Below are positions 15,741-16,671 of a DNA stretch of 16,671 bases, piece after piece; within the stretch, counting starts at the first letter, position 1, and every line of letters starts with the position of its first letter. Origin of the DNA: CAYRFE01 sp964423645 [NCBI: uncultured bacterium] (GTDB taxonomy: Bacteria > Macinerneyibacteriota > Macinerneyibacteria > Macinerneyibacteriales); the NCBI GenBank assembly GCA_964423645.1, contig CAYRFE010000048.1, positions 1 through 16,671 of the forward strand, in the 5' to 3' direction. The translations under genes and the position numbers were made by a program. Below the pieces are notes generated by a model, which was not told where the DNA came from, made no database searches, and saw nothing but the letters and a program-made list of their open reading frames with translations.

Positions 15741-15860
15741 TTACTTTTTGTCTTGCCACAAAAGTAACAAAAAGGTCAAGGCCGTAAAAAAATACATGTT
15801 CATAAGAAAAGGGCGGATATTGAATCCGCCCCTACAAATTGCTTCACGCTGATTTTTTAA
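15741..15860 (+). repeat. Dispersed repeat, right copy (TTACTTTTTG family) with replaced centre
   Basis: The first ~50 bases and the last ~24 (ending GATTTTTTAA at 15860) match 1-160 in the same orientation. The centre of the left copy, with its nested hairpin, is absent; a different palindromic repeat (15811-15835) sits there instead. The initial stem has lost one A compared with the left copy. Confidence 0.8.
15811..15835. repeat. Dispersed repeat ending CGCCCCTAC, copy 2
   Basis: GGGCGGAT (15811-15818) and ATCCGCCC (15824-15831) form a perfect 8-bp stem with loop ATTGA, followed by CTAC. It lies inside the right copy of the TTACTTTTTG repeat, so it is a repeat nested in a repeat. Confidence 0.7.
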
Positions 15861-15885
15861 GGACGTGTTCTTTCATTCACAGATT

Positions 15886-15934
15886 TAATTCCCCTTCACA
15901 CTGAAGGGGTGGCATCCAAAGGATGACGGGGTAG
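15886..15934. repeat. Double-hairpin repeat (CCCCTTCA and CATCC stems)
   Basis: CCCCTTCA (15891-15898) pairs perfectly with TGAAGGGG (15902-15909). Three bases later CATCC (15913-15917) pairs with GGATG (15921-15925), followed by ACGGGGTAGT. This two-stem layout looks like the full form of the family of which 15681-15711 is another member. Confidence 0.65.
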
Positions 15935-15942
15935 TAAACGTC

Positions 15943-16046
15943 GTCATTTCGACGAAACCTACCGGTGAGGAGAAATCTCAGTTCAATAGTATCTTGTCTG
16001 CCATGAAATCAAACTGAGATCTCTCACGCAGTCGGTTCGAAATGAC
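15943..16046. repeat. 104-bp element with 10-bp terminal inverted repeats
   Basis: GTCATTTCGA (15943-15952) and TCGAAATGAC (16037-16046) are perfect terminal inverted repeats. Inside, 15970-15983 pairs with 16012-16025 at 13 of 14 positions. The whole element can fold into one long interrupted hairpin with a ~28-base apical loop. It is MITE-like in form but carries no ORF, and I see no clear target-site duplication. Confidence 0.7.
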
Positions 16047-16181
16047 ACTCACAACTCCCCGCATTGCCACGGAGGGGATGGCACAAATTAAAAAAATGGT
16101 AATTTGGCAAAGGTCTTGTGTTATTGAAGATCGGGTTATTTCGCAACGTGCTCAACTCGGTGAGATCGGACGACAACGTAT

Positions 16182-16208
16182 AAAAAAAGGGAAGCAATGC
16201 TTCCCTTT
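16182..16208 (-). terminator. Rho-independent terminator of the FliG-C-like gene
   Basis: AAAGGGAAGC (16186-16195) and GCTTCCCTTT (16199-16208) form a perfect 10-bp stem with a 3-base loop. Read on the - strand the stem runs straight into a T-tract: the complement of 16182-16188 is seven T. It begins 26 bases after that gene's stop codon. Confidence 0.85.
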
Positions 16209-16234
16209 ATATAATAAAGTAATTATTTTCGTGT

Positions 16235-16504
16235 TTAATATCCGACTGCTTCAAGCTCATTCGCTTTTGCAACGATGTGTTTAAATGCATGTTGAAATTC
16301 TTCCATACTCGGATAATGGGTAAGGTTTAATCGCTTATACAGAATACCGAAGTGCTCTTTTGTGAGATTTGCGTAGATTTTTTCTTTGACTTCCGAAGGA
16401 GCTTCCATTAGAAACGTGATCAGTTCATCTGTCTCAAGACCGGCCACAATCATTTTGATTGCATTGTCCGGAATCTTAACGAGATCATGGATAGATGTAA
16501 CCAT
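16235..16504 (-). CDS. Stand-alone FliG C-terminal-like domain protein
   Basis: The 89-residue protein resembles only the FliG C-terminal domain, the rotor part that contacts the stator. SIHDLVKIPDNAIKMIV, LETDELITFLMEAPSEVKEKI, YANLTKEHFGILYKRL and HIVAKANELEAVGY follow the order and spacing of the FliG pattern (DLV.LDDR.IQ..LREVD...L..ALKGA..E.REKI..NMS.RAA..L...L, ending LEE.GE). Compared from memory with E. coli FliG, torque residues K264, R281, D288, D289 and R297 fall on M33, E50, K57, R58 and S66: the arginine is acidic and both aspartates are basic. The N-terminal and middle FliG domains are absent, not truncated here, because a strong GGGAGGTGA site precedes the ATG. The gene has its own promoter and terminator. 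It may be a regulatory or repurposed paralogue; function unknown. Confidence 0.65.
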   Translation of the reverse strand: MVTSIHDLVKIPDNAIKMIVAGLETDELITFLMEAPSEVKEKIYANLTKEHFGILYKRLNLTHYPSMEEFQHAFKHIVAKANELEAVGY

Positions 16505-16510
16505 AATCAA

Positions 16511-16518
16511 TCACCTCC
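16511..16518 (-). promoter_or_regulatory. Ribosome binding site that sets the FliG-C-like start
   Basis: GGAGGTGA on the - strand places GGAGG nine bases before the ATG at 16504. The in-frame TTG at 16510 is only three bases away from GGAGG, too close to be used. Confidence 0.8.
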
Positions 16519-16525
16519 CGATTTA

Positions 16526-16549
16526 GCGGATACAGCCCGACTGTACCGC
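16526..16549 (-). promoter_or_regulatory. Hairpin in the 5' leader of the FliG-C-like gene
   Basis: On the - strand GCGGTACAG pairs with CTGTATCCGC, with a single bulged base and a 5-base loop, seven bases upstream of the ribosome binding site. The leader from the predicted start near 16574 is about 70 bases. The hairpin could affect mRNA stability or translation; this is inferred from position only. Confidence 0.45.
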
Positions 16550-16580
16550 AGTACGACCATTCGACTCTCTCATCCTTTGT

Positions 16581-16609
16581 AGTATAGCTGGTATTGAGAT
16601 AGTGTGCAA
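16581..16609 (-). promoter_or_regulatory. Sigma-70 type promoter of the FliG-C-like gene
   Basis: On the - strand TTGCAC (16609-16604) and TATACT (16586-16581) are separated by exactly 17 bases. It is a vegetative-type promoter, with no sign of a sigma-28 or sigma-54 flagellar consensus. Beyond it, to 16671, I see no gene. Confidence 0.7.
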
Positions 16610-16671
16610 GAATAAATGGTAGGACATAATAAAAGTGTGCACAGCAGGGCAGTTGTGTAATAACGAGATAA

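Larger units (their letters stand above)
15338..16181. other. Non-coding convergent intergenic region packed with palindromes
   Basis: No credible gene lies between the operon and the - strand terminator at 16182. About a dozen short inverted repeats of several families fill the stretch; the clear ones are listed separately. Also present is a weaker one at 16055-16077 whose downstream GGATGGCAC matches the tail of the 15681-15711 element. From 15338 to 15414 and from 16090 to 16181 I see no structure of note. Confidence 0.75.

Noticed and set aside
15439-15852. 137-codon + strand ORF
   Set aside because: It reads straight across several palindromic repeats, and the peptide is translated repeat sequence. 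Low-complexity open frames are expected from these elements.
15338-16181. CRISPR array
   Set aside because: The repeats are of different families, unevenly spaced, and palindromic without a constant repeat-spacer period; no cas genes are present.
16042-16284. 80-codon + strand ORF
   Set aside because: It crosses the - strand terminator hairpin and the 3' end of the FliG-C-like gene, starts inside the 104-bp element, and has no domain signal.
16505-16510. Two extra N-terminal codons for the FliG-C-like protein from a TTG
   Set aside because: The TTG is only three bases from GGAGG, while the ATG at 16504 is at the usual nine.

Overview
The window holds one complete exopolysaccharide, capsule or O-antigen type locus on the + strand. 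Twelve genes run head to tail between 760 and 15337. They follow about 760 bases of repeat-rich leader. After the operon comes about 850 bases of densely packed palindromic repeats, and then one convergent small gene on the - strand with its own promoter and terminator.

Organism: a diderm bacterium, because the locus encodes an outer-membrane-type SLBB export protein with a possible lipobox and a Wzx/Wzy-type pathway. Clear Shine-Dalgarno sites (AAGGAG, AAAGGAGG, GGGAGGTGA) argue against Bacteroidetes. A FliG C-terminal-like protein at the right end suggests a flagellated lineage. A spirochaete fits, but nothing in the window fixes the taxon.

Layout: (1) 1-759: a dispersed repeat, a perfect hairpin, a possible promoter near 288-315, and a leader in which about 120 bases, including the ribosome binding site and first codons of the first gene, occur twice. 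(2) 760-5630: initiating sugar-phosphate transferase, six-SLBB export protein and Wzz-like co-polymerase; the export gene and Wzz are relatively GC-rich. (3) 5643-11747: flippase, CapA-like protein, polymerase, CapK-like adenylating enzyme and a glycosyltransferase, very AT-rich from the 3' half of the flippase gene onward. (4) 11770-15337: PIG-L deacetylase, ATP-grasp ligase, PHP-domain protein and a second glycosyltransferase, of intermediate composition. (5) 15338-16181: about a dozen short palindromes of several families, three of which also occur in the left flank. (6) 16182-16609: small FliG-C-like gene on the - strand.

How the genes work together (partly inferred): the first enzyme loads a sugar phosphate on undecaprenyl phosphate; two GT4 enzymes extend it; the deacetylase and ATP-grasp ligase may unmask and then acylate a sugar amine; the CapK-like enzyme may activate another carboxylate; Wzx flips the unit, Wzy polymerises it, Wzz sets chain length, and the SLBB protein passes the chain through the periplasm and outer membrane. 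No nucleotide-sugar synthesis genes are present, so precursors must come from elsewhere.

The points most worth a second look are the stand-alone FliG-C-like protein whose torque-residue positions appear charge-swapped, the duplicated leader ahead of the operon, and the repeat families shared by both flanks.
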